DNA of 64,000 bases from Leeuwenhoekiella palythoae (GTDB taxonomy: Bacteria; Bacteroidota; Bacteroidia; Flavobacteriales; Flavobacteriaceae): the NCBI RefSeq assembly GCF_900130045.1, contig NZ_FQXT01000001.1, positions 248,001 through 312,000 of the forward strand, read 5' to 3'. Below are positions 37,086 to 45,351 of this stretch, in pieces (position 1 is the stretch's first letter; every line of letters starts with the position of its first letter). Below the pieces are notes generated by a model, which was given only the letters and a program-made list of their open reading frames with translations, ran no database searches and was not told the origin of the DNA. The translations under genes and the position numbers were made by a program.

Positions 37086-37240
37086 TGTGTGTATTATTGT
37101 ATACGCTTGTAAAATTAAATTGCTGAACGCGTTTCAGCGCCTGCAAATATCTTAAAAATTGAGGGTTTGTACGGCTTAATTTTATAAAACAGTAACAATT
37201 TTAAACAATAGTAGACCTATTGGTTCAAACCGGTAAATTT

Positions 37241-38482
37241 ATGTTCTCACTCTTTAGAGAAAATATTCGTATCGCATACGATTCTATTCGCAGCCAATTA
37301 CTAAGAACGATTCTTACAGTAGTAATTATAGCAATTGGTATTACTGCCCTTGTAGCCATTTTAAGTCTCGTAAAAGCTCTTGAAAACACAATTAGTAGTG
37401 ATTTTTCTTCGATGGGAGCCAATACTTTTAACATTCAACGCTACGACCGTACCACGCGTAGTCAAGGTAGTGGTGAAAAACAGAAAGTAAATCCGGTGAT
37501 ACGCTATACGGAAGTGCGTGATTTTGAAGACCGCTACACCTACCCGTTCACGCAAGTTTCGGTTTCTTTTACCGGAACTTCTTCTGCGGAAGTTAAATAT
37601 GAAAATTTGGATACAGATCCTGAAGTTACCGTTTTAGGTGCTAATGAAAACTTTTTGGACAATGCCGGACTCGAACTGGATCTAGGCCGAAACTTTACAC
37701 TTTTTGACATTAAGAATAACAATAATGTGTGTGTTCTTGGAAGTGATTTTAAAAACGGTCTGCTTAAAAATGTAAATCCTATAGGTCAAACGATAAGTAT
37801 TCGCGGCGCTAAATTTAAGGTGATCGGTGTTCTGGAAGAAAAAGGTTCAACCTTTGGTAATAATCAGGATTTACGCGTGATCATCCCAATTCAGGTCGCG
37901 CGATCGCTATTTACACAAGCTAATATTAACTACGCTTTAAGTGTAAAAGTAGATGATAAAGAAATGTTTGAAGGCGCTCTTGATGAAGCGATCATTACCT
38001 TTAGAAACCTGAGAAAACTTGCTCCTGTAGAAGAAAACAACTTTGGTATCAGCCGGAGCGATGATTTACTGAATCAAATCGCTGAAATCAGCGGATATCT
38101 CTCGCTTGCCGCCTGGGTCATCAGTTTGATCACGATCTTAGGTTCGTCTATTGCTCTGATGAATATTATGCTAGTTTCGGTAACTGAACGCACGCGCGAA
38201 ATTGGAGTACGAAAAGCACTAGGCGCCAAAAAATCAATCATTGCCGGTCAATTTTTAATGGAAACTATTATGATAGGTCAATTTGGAGGAATTCTGGGTA
38301 TAATTCTCGGTATTGGTATAGGAATCTTAATTTCAACTGTGGCTAATTTTAATTTTACCACACCGTGGATGGCGATGCTGGCAGCAACCGCAGTAACCCT
38401 GCTCGTCGCAGTTATCGCCGGACTTTTCCCTGCATTAAAAGCAGCAAAACTTGATCCGGTTGAATCCTTGAGATACGAGTAA
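37241..38482 (+). CDS. ABC transporter permease, MacB/FtsX type
   Basis: A 413-residue inner-membrane permease. I use the ATG at 37241 (MFSLFRENIRIAYDSIRSQ) rather than a TTG seven codons earlier. One helix near the N-terminus (about 20-45) is followed by a large periplasmic MacB_PCD-like domain (ANTFNIQRYDRTT to EENNFGISRSDDLL), then three C-terminal helices forming the FtsX domain with VSVTERTREIGVRKALGAKK, the classic motif of this family, and the ending FPALKAAKLDPVESLRYE. It should pair with a MacB-type ATPase, but none is next to it. It may export a lipid, peptide or drug; substrate unknown. Confidence 0.93.
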   Translation: MFSLFRENIRIAYDSIRSQLLRTILTVVIIAIGITALVAILSLVKALENTISSDFSSMGANTFNIQRYDRTTRSQGSGEKQKVNPVIRYTEVRDFEDRYTYPFTQVSVSFTGTSSAEVKYENLDTDPEVTVLGANENFLDNAGLELDLGRNFTLFDIKNNNNVCVLGSDFKNGLLKNVNPIGQTISIRGAKFKVIGVLEEKGSTFGNNQDLRVIIPIQVARSLFTQANINYALSVKVDDKEMFEGALDEAIITFRNLRKLAPVEENNFGISRSDDLLNQIAEISGYLSLAAWVISLITILGSSIALMNIMLVSVTERTREIGVRKALGAKKSIIAGQFLMETIMIGQFGGILGIILGIGIGILISTVANFNFTTPWMAMLAATAVTLLVAVIAGLFPALKAAKLDPVESLRYE

Positions 38483-38493
38483 CTGTAAACCAT

Positions 38494-38528
38494 AAAAAAA
38501 CCTGAAGTTTTAGCTTCAGTTTTTTTTA
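38494..38528. terminator. Intrinsic terminator after the ABC permease
   Basis: Stem CTGAAG (38502-38507), loop TTTTAG, CTTCAG (38514-38519), with seven A before and eight T after. It can also terminate the convergent DUF6495-like gene. Confidence 0.82.
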
Positions 38529-38560
38529 CAAAATGCCATTTAAGGTCGTCTCTGGAATAA

Positions 38561-39037
38561 CTACTCTACTTCGACAAATTTCTCAAACCAGCGGTATAAT
38601 TCTCCTTTAGTGATATTTGCTCCTTGTCTAATGAGCACAAAAATATCGTTGTTTCGATCATCTGATAAGAGTTTACTAGAGCTGTATAGATTCACTTCAT
38701 CTTTCATAAAGTTATCCTGCAGCCATTTATACCCTTGAGGCGTTGTGATATCTATGCTTTTGTTTTCAACTTCAATAGAGATCATACTTATTTTAAGTGC
38801 TCCTACTTTAAACAAAAACATGTGCTGTGGCGAAAAGTGCTCAAGATATTCCACCTTGCTCAAAACACCTTCCCAGATCAAATCGCTAAATACATCAAGC
38901 TCTTGCTCAGCGGTTTCCGGCTGATTTTTCTTGATCGTATCCCACTCTTCAGCAGTGATCGACTGTGACGCCAGAAAGTTTATAAATTCCTGGTGCATTT
39001 CATCTAATTGCTCTTTTGAAAGTCTTATGTACTTCAT
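38561..39037 (-). CDS. DUF6495-like protein
   Basis: A 159-residue soluble protein starting at the ATG at 39037 (MKYIRLSKEQLDEMHQEF). An upstream in-frame ATG (39115) would run through a repeat element and is not credible. The ELDVFSDLIWEGVLSKVEYLEHF, TPQGYKWLQDNF and GELYRWFEKF motifs match the flavobacterial DUF6495 family as I recall it; function unknown. It lies downstream of rplI and its terminator on the same strand, so it is probably transcribed separately. Confidence 0.85.
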   Translation of the reverse strand: MKYIRLSKEQLDEMHQEFINFLASQSITAEEWDTIKKNQPETAEQELDVFSDLIWEGVLSKVEYLEHFSPQHMFLFKVGALKISMISIEVENKSIDITTPQGYKWLQDNFMKDEVNLYSSSKLLSDDRNNDIFVLIRQGANITKGELYRWFEKFVEVE

Positions 39038-39056
39038 ATTTTGAGTTTTTAGAAGT

Positions 39057-39160
39057 AAACTACCTCTGGGCAAACCCGAAAAGGTATTATTTAGAAACGA
39101 ATTTTTCAGTTTCAAGGCAGGCCAAAAAAGGATTGAACCCTTGGCAATGCCAATAAAAAA
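39057..39160 (+). repeat. Dispersed element, copy A
   Basis: About 104 nt, from AAACTACCTCTGGG to an A-run. It shares with copies B and C a block after GAAAC (TTTCAAGGC) and a 3' block AACCCTTGGC..TGCCAATAAAAAA. It folds with a 5' stem TACCT (39061-39065) / AGGTA (39082-39086) enclosing GGG/CCC, and a 3' stem TTGGC-AAT-GCCAA. It lies between the rplI terminator and DUF6495, antisense to both genes. Confidence 0.6.
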
Positions 39161-39188
39161 AGCTTCCGCAAAATTACGGAAGCTTTAA
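39160..39188 (-). terminator. Intrinsic terminator of the rpsF operon
   Basis: Stem AGCTTCCG (39161-39168) / CGGAAGCT (39177-39184); on the minus strand it is followed by a run of T. It lies 18 nt after the rplI stop. Confidence 0.88.
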
Positions 39189-39205
39189 ATTTTATTGAGA
39201 AAGGC

Positions 39206-39655
39206 TTAAGCCTCTGCAACAACGTCAAAAGTGAAATTCTTCACTACATCACGGTGAAAACGAAGACTTGCCTCGTACTGACCTAAACGCTTGATGTTAC
39301 CACCAGCGATAGTGATGTATTTTTTGTCGATCTCCACACCTTCTTTAGCTAAAGCTTCAGAAAGATCTGCATCAGTGATAGAACCAAAAAGTTTATCAGC
39401 CTCACCTGCTTTTGCAGTAAGTTTAACTTCTAAACCTTCTAGTTTAGCAGCTTGTGCCTGAGCAGCATCAACAATTTTCTTCTCTTTGTATGCGCGCTGC
39501 TTTAAGTTTTCAGCTAAAACTTTTTTAGCAGAAGGAGTTGCAAGCACTGCATACCCTTGAGGAATTAAATAATTTCTTCCGTAACCATTCTTAACAGTTA
39601 CTAAATCGTCAACAAATCCTAGATTATCGACGTCTTTCTTAAGTATAACTTCCAT
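39206..39655 (-). CDS. rplI: Large ribosomal subunit protein bL9
   Basis: A 149-residue two-domain ribosomal protein. The N-terminal rRNA-binding domain has MEVILKKDVDNLGFVDDLVTVKNGYGRNYLIPQGYA, followed by the long connecting helix and a C-terminal domain with LFGSITDADLSEAL. Length is typical. Third gene of the rpsF-rpsR-rplI operon, 15 nt after rpsR, ending at a clear terminator. Confidence 0.97.
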   Translation of the reverse strand: MEVILKKDVDNLGFVDDLVTVKNGYGRNYLIPQGYAVLATPSAKKVLAENLKQRAYKEKKIVDAAQAQAAKLEGLEVKLTAKAGEADKLFGSITDADLSEALAKEGVEIDKKYITIAGGNIKRLGQYEASLRFHRDVVKNFTFDVVAEA

Positions 39656-39669
39656 CTCTTATCTAGTTT

Positions 39670-39969
39670 TTATTTATATAAATCTGTTACGTATGGCATA
39701 AGTGCTAAGTGACGCGCACGTTTAACAGCCACACTTACCTTACGCTGGTATTTTAAAGAAGTACCGGTAAGACGACGTGGTAACAATTTACCTTGCTCGT
39801 TTACAAAAGACGCTAACCAATCTGCATCTTTATAATCTACATACTTAATACCTGAACGCTTAAAACGACAGTATTTTTTTGTCTTAGAGGTCTCAATATT
39901 TAACGGAGTTAAATATCTGATTTCCCCATCTTTTTTAGCTTTTGCTTGTTGCTCTATAGATGATGCCAT
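39670..39969 (-). CDS. rpsR: Small ribosomal subunit protein bS18
   Basis: A 99-residue protein with [23 protein letters not shown], the [34 protein letters not shown] signature (here written in parts: [28 protein letters not shown]) typical of S18. It has a longer N-terminal extension than E. coli S18, usual for Bacteroidota. It follows rpsF after 2 nt; S6 and S18 form a heterodimer on the 30S platform. Confidence 0.95.
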   Translation of the reverse strand: MASSIEQQAKAKKDGEIRYLTPLNIETSKTKKYCRFKRSGIKYVDYKDADWLASFVNEQGKLLPRRLTGTSLKYQRKVSVAVKRARHLALMPYVTDLYK

Positions 39970-39971
39970 AA

Positions 39972-40310
39972 TTACGCTTTTTCTTTGTTTCTTTTTCTAC
40001 GTTTTTCAGCCCACTCGATCGCATATTTGTCAAGCTTTACTGTTAAGAAACGCATTACACGCTCGTCACGTCTAAACTCAAGTTCAAAGTTTGCGATAAC
40101 CTCTCCTGGTACCGTAAATTCAAATAAGTGATAAAAACCACTCTTTTTGTTCTGGATCGCGTAAGCTAATTTTTTTAGCCCCCAATCTTCTTTAGAAATC
40201 ATCTTGGCACCGTTTGAAACAAGAAAATCTTCAAATTTCTTTACTGTTTCCTTTACCTGGTCATCAGATAAAACGGGATTCAAGATGAAAACAGTTTCGT
40301 AATGATTCAT
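39972..40310 (-). CDS. rpsF: Small ribosomal subunit protein bS6
   Basis: A 112-residue protein with [40 protein letters not shown] and [19 protein letters not shown], all typical of S6. First gene of the ribosomal row, read from a well-formed promoter 27 nt upstream. I saw no clear S6:S18 autoregulatory leader in the short 5' region. Confidence 0.96.
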   Translation of the reverse strand: MNHYETVFILNPVLSDDQVKETVKKFEDFLVSNGAKMISKEDWGLKKLAYAIQNKKSGFYHLFEFTVPGEVIANFELEFRRDERVMRFLTVKLDKYAIEWAEKRRKRNKEKA

Positions 40311-40336
40311 AAAAATAGTTTATTAAAAAATGAGTG

Positions 40337-40367
40337 CAAAAGTAACCTTAATTTCTCACACAACAAA
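40337..40367 (-). promoter_or_regulatory. Promoter of rpsF-rpsR-rplI
   Basis: On the minus strand, -7 TACTTTTG (40344 to 40337) matches TAnnTTTG and -33 TTTG (40367 to 40364) lies 19 nt upstream, both exact. Transcription would start near 40331, about 20 nt before the ATG. Confidence 0.75.
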
Positions 40368-40456
40368 ACAGATTTCCATTAAATCGATTATCAACTCATT
40401 ATTTTTCAAATAGCTAATCAAATATTGAAAAAAATATCGATGAACTACACAAAAAA

Positions 40457-40488
40457 GTTGGTTAATACATTTATTGTAAGTAGTTTTG
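40457..40488 (+). promoter_or_regulatory. Promoter of the LytTR regulator gene
   Basis: -7 TAGTTTTG (40481-40488) matches exactly and -33 GTTG (40457-40460) lies 20 nt upstream. The predicted leader is about 25 nt to the TTG start. Confidence 0.68.
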
Positions 40489-40518
40489 GTAAACTAACGC
40501 TATCTCAAAACTTTACCT

Positions 40519-41220
40519 TTGGAAGAATTAATTTTAGACTGTGCGGTTGTTGACGATTCTAGTTTACAACGCCTAGCTATAGTAAAAATGATCAAAGATC
40601 ATCCCAACTTACGATTGGCTGCACAATACAACAACGCTATCGAAACTAAGAATGGCTTATTAGAAACTAAGGTTGACCTTATTTTTCTTGATATTGAAAT
40701 GCCAATTCTTACCGGTTTTGACCTTCTTGATGATTTGGTTCACAAACCACAAATCATTTTTGTTACCGGAAAAACCAAATATGCTTACAAAGCCTTTAAT
40801 TACAATGCGATCGATTATTTAAGGAAACCTCTTACTAAAGATCGTTTCTTAAATGCGGTACACAAAGCCATTAATTTACATCGCCTTAAAACCGAAGGAA
40901 GTGTTGAGGATGATGATTATATTTTTGTAAAGAGTAATCTTAAGAAGAAAAAGGTATTTCTTAATGATTTAAAATTTATCGAAGCGTTAGGTGATTATGT
41001 AAAACTTGTAACTTATAATGAACCTATTATTGTTCTTTCTACAATGAAAGCTTTTGAAGCGCAGCTTCCGGCAGATCGATTTATGCGTATTCATAAATCG
41101 TATATCATCAATATGGATAAGGTAGAAAAATACAATAGCAGAAATATCGAGATCGAAGGTGATAAAATTCCGTTGAGTCGTCATAAGAAAACAAAACTTA
41201 TGGAGGCTCTATCTAAATAA
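40519..41220 (+). CDS. LytTR-family response regulator
   Basis: A 233-residue regulator beginning at a TTG (40519). The receiver domain (about 1-120) has acidic pocket VVDD, phosphoacceptor Asp58 in LIFLDIEMPILTGFDLL, and FVTGKTKYAYKAF and YLRKPLTKDRFL with the conserved Lys. A LytTR DNA-binding domain follows (about 130-233) with LKFIEALGDYVKLVTYNEPIIVLSTMKAFE and FMRIHKSYIINMDKVEKYNSRNIEIEGDKIPLSRHKK. Such regulators usually answer to LytS-type membrane kinases, but none is adjacent. Repeat copy B and a terminator follow its stop codon. Confidence 0.94.
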   Translation: MEELILDCAVVDDSSLQRLAIVKMIKDHPNLRLAAQYNNAIETKNGLLETKVDLIFLDIEMPILTGFDLLDDLVHKPQIIFVTGKTKYAYKAFNYNAIDYLRKPLTKDRFLNAVHKAINLHRLKTEGSVEDDDYIFVKSNLKKKKVFLNDLKFIEALGDYVKLVTYNEPIIVLSTMKAFEAQLPADRFMRIHKSYIINMDKVEKYNSRNIEIEGDKIPLSRHKKTKLMEALSK

Positions 41221-41236
41221 GAACTGCAAATCAAGT

Positions 41237-41338
41237 AAACTTCCACGAGGCGAGCCCGGGCGGCACTCGTTGGAAACAAATTCTCAATTTCGAGGCAAGC
41301 CTCAGAGTATTCAACCCTTTGGCGGTGCCAACAAAAAA
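41237..41338 (+). repeat. Dispersed element, copy B
   Basis: About 102 nt downstream of the LytTR gene, from AAACTTCCACGAGG to the A-run. Its three predicted hairpins are CCACGAG/CTCGTTGG with inner GCCC/GGGC, GAGGC-AA-GCCTC (41292-41303), and TTGGC-GGT-GCCAA. It shares GGAAAC, AATTTCGAGGCAAGCC and AACCCTTTGGC..TGCCAACAAAAAA with the other copies in imperfect form. Confidence 0.65.
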
Positions 41339-41364
41339 TCCCGCAAATTGCGGGATTTTTTGTT
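41337..41364. terminator. Bidirectional intrinsic terminator
   Basis: Stem AATCCCGCA (41337-41345), loop AAT, TGCGGGATT (41349-41357), A-run before, T-run after; it serves the LytTR gene and priA, which is convergent. Confidence 0.92.
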
Positions 41365-41365
41365 T

Positions 41366-43822
41366 TTAGTAGTTATCTACGTTCAATATAATTTTAACGC
41401 TTCGGTACTGCGAAATGCTTAAAAACGTCGTACGTACTTTTAGTATTGCTTTTTTAGTTTTTTCTAAGCTTTGCTTCCGCGGAATTTTAATGAGTATATT
41501 TCGATAATATTCATTTCTAATTCGGGAAACCGGCGGAGGCTCAGGTCCTAAAACCTGATCTTTAAAAACGTTTTTCAGCGCTTGACCCATCCACATCGAA
41601 GCTTCTTCTATTTTCTGAAAATCTCTATGTTTTAACGTGATCTTTATAAGTCGGCAAAACGGCGGATATTTGTAAATATGCCGTTCTTCAAGTTGTTCTT
41701 TATACATCGCTTCATAGTCATTCATCGAGACTTGTTGCAAAATCTGATGATGCGGATTAAAGCTTTGAATCAAAACGTTTCCTCTTTTTTCGGTACGTCC
41801 TGCCCTACCCGAAACTTGCTGAATCAACTGAAAGCTACGCTCGTGTGCTCTAAAATCAGGAATGTTAAGCATACTGTCTGCATTGAGAATTCCTACAAGG
41901 GTGACATTTCTAAAATCCAAGCCTTTTGTAAGCATTTGCGTTCCTACAAGAATATCTAATTCGCCCTGTTCAAAAGCGGTAATTATCTTTTCAAAACCGT
42001 GTTTACCCCGAGTAGTATCACTATCCATCCTGCCAATATTATGATCAGGATACAGTTCTTTAAGTTCAGCTTCAACCTGTTCGGTACCAAATCCTTTAGT
42101 ATCCAGTTCTTCGCTTCCACAGGCCATACATTTTTGCGGCATTGCGATATGATAGCCACAGTAATGACACCGCAGCTGCCCACGATGCCGGTGATAGGTT
42201 AAACTCACATCACAATTAGGACATTGCGGCGCGTGGCCACACGTGTTGCATTCAACAATTGGGGAATACCCTCTTCGGTTTTGAAATAAAATGACTTGTT
42301 CTCCGAGTTCAAGCGTATCTGTAATGGCGCGTAACAGATCATCACTAAAATGTCCCGTCATCCGTTTCTTACGATGCTTTTCCTGAATGTCTATGATCGT
42401 ATTTTCGGGAAGGAGAATATTACCAAAGCGCTTTTTCATCGTTACGAGTGCATATTTGCCGACACTCGCATTGTAAAAGGTCTCTAAAGCCGGTGTAGCC
42501 GAACCTAATAGTACTTTTGCGCCTTGCTGATGCGCCAATACAATACTCGAATCTCTCGCTTGATAACGAGGTGCAGGGTCGTATTGCTTAAAACTGCTTT
42601 CATGTTCCTCATCAACAACCACGAGTCCCAAATTTTCAAAAGGTAGAAAAAGCGCACTGCGCGCTCCTAAGATCAGCTGCGCTTTAGGTGCTTTATTCAA
42701 GACATTATTCCATACTTCGACGCGCTCGTGTATGGAATATTTACTGTGATATACCGAAAGTTGATTGCCAAAATACGCCTTGAGACGGGCTACCAGCTGC
42801 GTGGTTAATGCAATTTCCGGAAGTAAATACAATACTTGCTTTCCTTCGGCTAGATAATCTTTTATAAGATTCACATAAACCTCTGTCTTGCCCGAAGCAG
42901 TGACGCCGTGCAACAGGCAAACATCGTGACTGTTGAAGCTCGCTTTCACTTCAGTTAATGCGCGTGCCTGCTCTTCATTTAGCGCCTTAACTTGATCCTG
43001 CTCCTTTCCGGAATAAGAAATTCGATCTTGCTGAATTTTATATATTTCAAAAATTCCTTTATCTACAAGTGCTTTTAATTGCGAGCTCGTGGCATCACTT
43101 TGCTTCTGTAACTCCTTTGCTTTTATCGGCTTTTGTGACCGTGCTTTTTGCGTAAAATAATTGAGAAGTAATTCGCGCTGTTTGGGAGCCCTACCAAGAT
43201 CATCTAATGCTTCGTGCATTTTTTCTTCCTGCTCGTAAATCGAGGTAAGCCGCACATATTTTACCAGTTTTGGTTTATATGACTCATAAATTTCCTGATC
43301 AATTGCAACCAAGTCTAAATCAATCAGTTTATTGATACTTGGCAATACCTTTTTTTTATTCAAGGCATTCATCACTTCGCTGATGCGCAAAATAGAACTC
43401 CCCTCAAACGCATTAAGTATCGTCAGACCGTCCTCATCAATTTCATCTAAATACGGCTCAAAATCATTCTTCAGAATACGTTTGATAATGGTTTCACTTT
43501 CTAACAAAAAAGCTCCGGGAAGTGCCGCGCGCATCACATCACCTAAAGTGCACATATAGTAGTTAGCCATCCACTTCCAGAAATTCAATTGGGCCAGATT
43601 AACAATAGGAATCTCGTCAAGAATTTGCTCAATTTCTTTAGCCTCGTAGATGCGTGGTTCTACTTGATGCACAGCTATGGCCAGGGCAGTATAAATCTTA
43701 CTTTTACCAAAAGGAACCGCGAGCCGCATCCCTGGTTTTATAAAAGCATATTCGGCCTCACTAATGCGATAGGTAAACGCATTTTCGACCGGAATGGGTA
43801 AGATTACATCAACAAAATACAC
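41366..43822 (-). CDS. priA: Primosomal protein N', DNA replication-restart helicase
   Basis: An 818-residue superfamily 2 helicase that reloads the replisome at stalled forks. The N-terminal DNA-binding region starts MYFVDVILPIPVENAFTYRI; Walker A is in GVTASGKTEVYV, DEEH in VVVDEEHESSFKQ; a Cys-rich zinc region has CNTCGHAPQCPNCDVSL, CHYCGYHIAMPQKCMACG; motif V/VI include GTQMLTKGLDF and QQVSGRAGR. Length is slightly above E. coli PriA, as usual in Bacteroidota. The first ATG (43822) gives a normal N-terminus. Confidence 0.96.
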   Translation of the reverse strand: MYFVDVILPIPVENAFTYRISEAEYAFIKPGMRLAVPFGKSKIYTALAIAVHQVEPRIYEAKEIEQILDEIPIVNLAQLNFWKWMANYYMCTLGDVMRAALPGAFLLESETIIKRILKNDFEPYLDEIDEDGLTILNAFEGSSILRISEVMNALNKKKVLPSINKLIDLDLVAIDQEIYESYKPKLVKYVRLTSIYEQEEKMHEALDDLGRAPKQRELLLNYFTQKARSQKPIKAKELQKQSDATSSQLKALVDKGIFEIYKIQQDRISYSGKEQDQVKALNEEQARALTEVKASFNSHDVCLLHGVTASGKTEVYVNLIKDYLAEGKQVLYLLPEIALTTQLVARLKAYFGNQLSVYHSKYSIHERVEVWNNVLNKAPKAQLILGARSALFLPFENLGLVVVDEEHESSFKQYDPAPRYQARDSSIVLAHQQGAKVLLGSATPALETFYNASVGKYALVTMKKRFGNILLPENTIIDIQEKHRKKRMTGHFSDDLLRAITDTLELGEQVILFQNRRGYSPIVECNTCGHAPQCPNCDVSLTYHRHRGQLRCHYCGYHIAMPQKCMACGSEELDTKGFGTEQVEAELKELYPDHNIGRMDSDTTRGKHGFEKIITAFEQGELDILVGTQMLTKGLDFRNVTLVGILNADSMLNIPDFRAHERSFQLIQQVSGRAGRTEKRGNVLIQSFNPHHQILQQVSMNDYEAMYKEQLEERHIYKYPPFCRLIKITLKHRDFQKIEEASMWMGQALKNVFKDQVLGPEPPPVSRIRNEYYRNILIKIPRKQSLEKTKKAILKVRTTFLSISQYRSVKIILNVDNY

Positions 43823-43835
43823 GGATGTAAAGATA

Positions 43836-43872
43836 AAAAAAAGGCTGTCTCAGAAATTAGAAACAGCCTTAG
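43836..43872 (-). terminator. Intrinsic terminator after the DUF2147 gene
   Basis: Stem AAGGCTGT (43841-43848) / ACAGCCTT (43863-43870) with a 14-nt loop. On the minus strand it is followed by eight T residues (43840-43833 complement), so it ends the DUF2147 transcript before priA. Confidence 0.85.
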
Positions 43873-43890
43873 TTTTAATAGGAAGTATTG

Positions 43891-44325
43891 TTATTTTACT
43901 CGGTGCCAATATTGGGTTCTTCCGATGAGTGAAAAACCAATATAACCACGAACTTTTAATTTATCTGCGTTCTCTAGCTCGATAAGGCATTTGTATAATT
44001 TTCCGCTTTGCGGATCTAGGATCTTACCATCATTATACTCGTCTCCATCTTTTTCAAGGCCTTTAATAATAACCAAACCATTAATAGGTTTACCTTTATC
44101 AGCTCCCGGACAGTCTACACATTTTGCATCCTGGCGATCTTTGTTTAAAATTTCAACAATTTTACCATAAACCTTACCATCCTGCTTGTAAATCTCAACA
44201 ATAGACTTTGCGTCACCAGTCTCATCATCAATTGTCTTCCACTTTCCGGTTACATCTTGAGCAAAAACTCCTGCTGTGCATACAAGCATCATAATTAAAA
44301 AAGCGCTAATCTTTTTCATATTCAT
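43891..44325 (-). CDS. DUF2147 secreted protein
   Basis: A 144-residue protein with a signal peptide (about residues 1-22, ending VFAQ). The mature domain has TGKWKTIDDETGDAKSIVEIYKQDGKVYGKIVEI, then a CVDC pair near KCVDCPGADKGKPINGL, and KVRGYIGFSLIGRTQYWHRV, matching DUF2147 (a lipocalin-like family of unknown function). Transcribed on the minus strand after the nadC-yihY pair. Confidence 0.93.
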   Translation of the reverse strand: MNMKKISAFLIMMLVCTAGVFAQDVTGKWKTIDDETGDAKSIVEIYKQDGKVYGKIVEILNKDRQDAKCVDCPGADKGKPINGLVIIKGLEKDGDEYNDGKILDPQSGKLYKCLIELENADKLKVRGYIGFSLIGRTQYWHRVK

Positions 44326-44400
44326 TATTTAAGGGGTTAATAAATTTTTAATTCTTAATTAAAGTATATCAATAATAAGATATTTTCAACACTATTGGAA

Positions 44401-45351
44401 TTAATTTGAAGATAATTGCGCTTTTTTATAATCTCTTCTGCGTTTTAGCCTGTACAAACTTGCATTGAGTTCAAAACCTAGCAACAATAAGTTTGCATTC
44501 AGCCAGATGTAAACCATCATAATCAATAAGGCTCCAATAGAACCGTATAACTGGTTATACGTTGCAAAATTATTAATGTAAATCCCAAATAAGTAGGTTG
44601 TTACAATAAACAATATTGTCGTCAAGGTCGCGCCTATTGATAAAAACCGCGTGTCTTTACCCTCTTTTGTTCCAAAATAATATAAGGTTGCCACTACAGT
44701 ATAGATCAAAACGATCAAAGCGATATAACTTCCTAATTGGGAAATCCACAAATTATCTTCATTAACTATGCCGCGCCTTTTGAGTTCTGTAATGCTAAAC
44801 TGCAAATAAAGCACAGCTATCACAACCAGTAACAACAACAGTGCCAACATTATAGAAACTCCCAAAGCAACAGCATATTGCCTAAAAATACTGCGATTAG
44901 TAATGGAATGAAAGCTATACTCAAACCCCGTAAAAATCGCATTGACGCCGTTTGCCATTAAAAAAATAGCGAAAATTAAAGTGAATGATAGCAGTCCGCC
45001 ACGTTGGTTCGCTGCAATATCTAAAAGAATCGGATCAAAAAACTCCTGTGTTTGCGGCGGTAGTAAATTATTTATAAAAGAAAGAAAGTCGCTTTGAAAG
45101 CCGTTAATAGGTACATAAGGTATAAGGTTGAGCACAAAGAGAAAAAAAGGAAAAAGCGCCATAAAAAAGCTAAAAGCGATGGCACTGGCACGTGTAGCAA
45201 AAGTACCTTTAAGGATACCTATCGCATACATTTCCCAGAAATCGTACAACGACAGCCCTTCAAAACCAGGAAGAATAATTCCTTTGGCCCACTTCACTAC
45301 CGGGAGTAGAAATGGAATAGTTTTAAGCTTATCGTCCCACTCTTCAGCCAT
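44401..45351 (-). CDS. YihY/virulence factor BrkB family membrane protein
   Basis: A 316-residue inner-membrane protein with about six helices. The GTFATRASAIAFSFFMALFPFFLFVLNLIPY segment and GIYINNFATYNQLYGSIGALLIMMVYIWLNANLLLLGFELNA near the C-terminus (here as signatures YGSIGALLIMMVYIW and LLGFELNA) are typical of the family formerly mis-called RNase BN. Transport function is uncertain. The ATG overlaps the nadC stop by 1 nt, so the two are translationally coupled. Confidence 0.93.
   Translation of the reverse strand: MAEEWDDKLKTIPFLLPVVKWAKGIILPGFEGLSLYDFWEMYAIGILKGTFATRASAIAFSFFMALFPFFLFVLNLIPYVPINGFQSDFLSFINNLLPPQTQEFFDPILLDIAANQRGGLLSFTLIFAIFLMANGVNAIFTGFEYSFHSITNRSIFRQYAVALGVSIMLALLLLLVVIAVLYLQFSITELKRRGIVNEDNLWISQLGSYIALIVLIYTVVATLYYFGTKEGKDTRFLSIGATLTTILFIVTTYLFGIYINNFATYNQLYGSIGALLIMMVYIWLNANLLLLGFELNASLYRLKRRRDYKKAQLSSN

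Noticed and set aside
39038-39115. N-terminal extension of the DUF6495-like gene
   Set aside because: The extension is encoded by the reverse strand of repeat copy A and is not protein-like.
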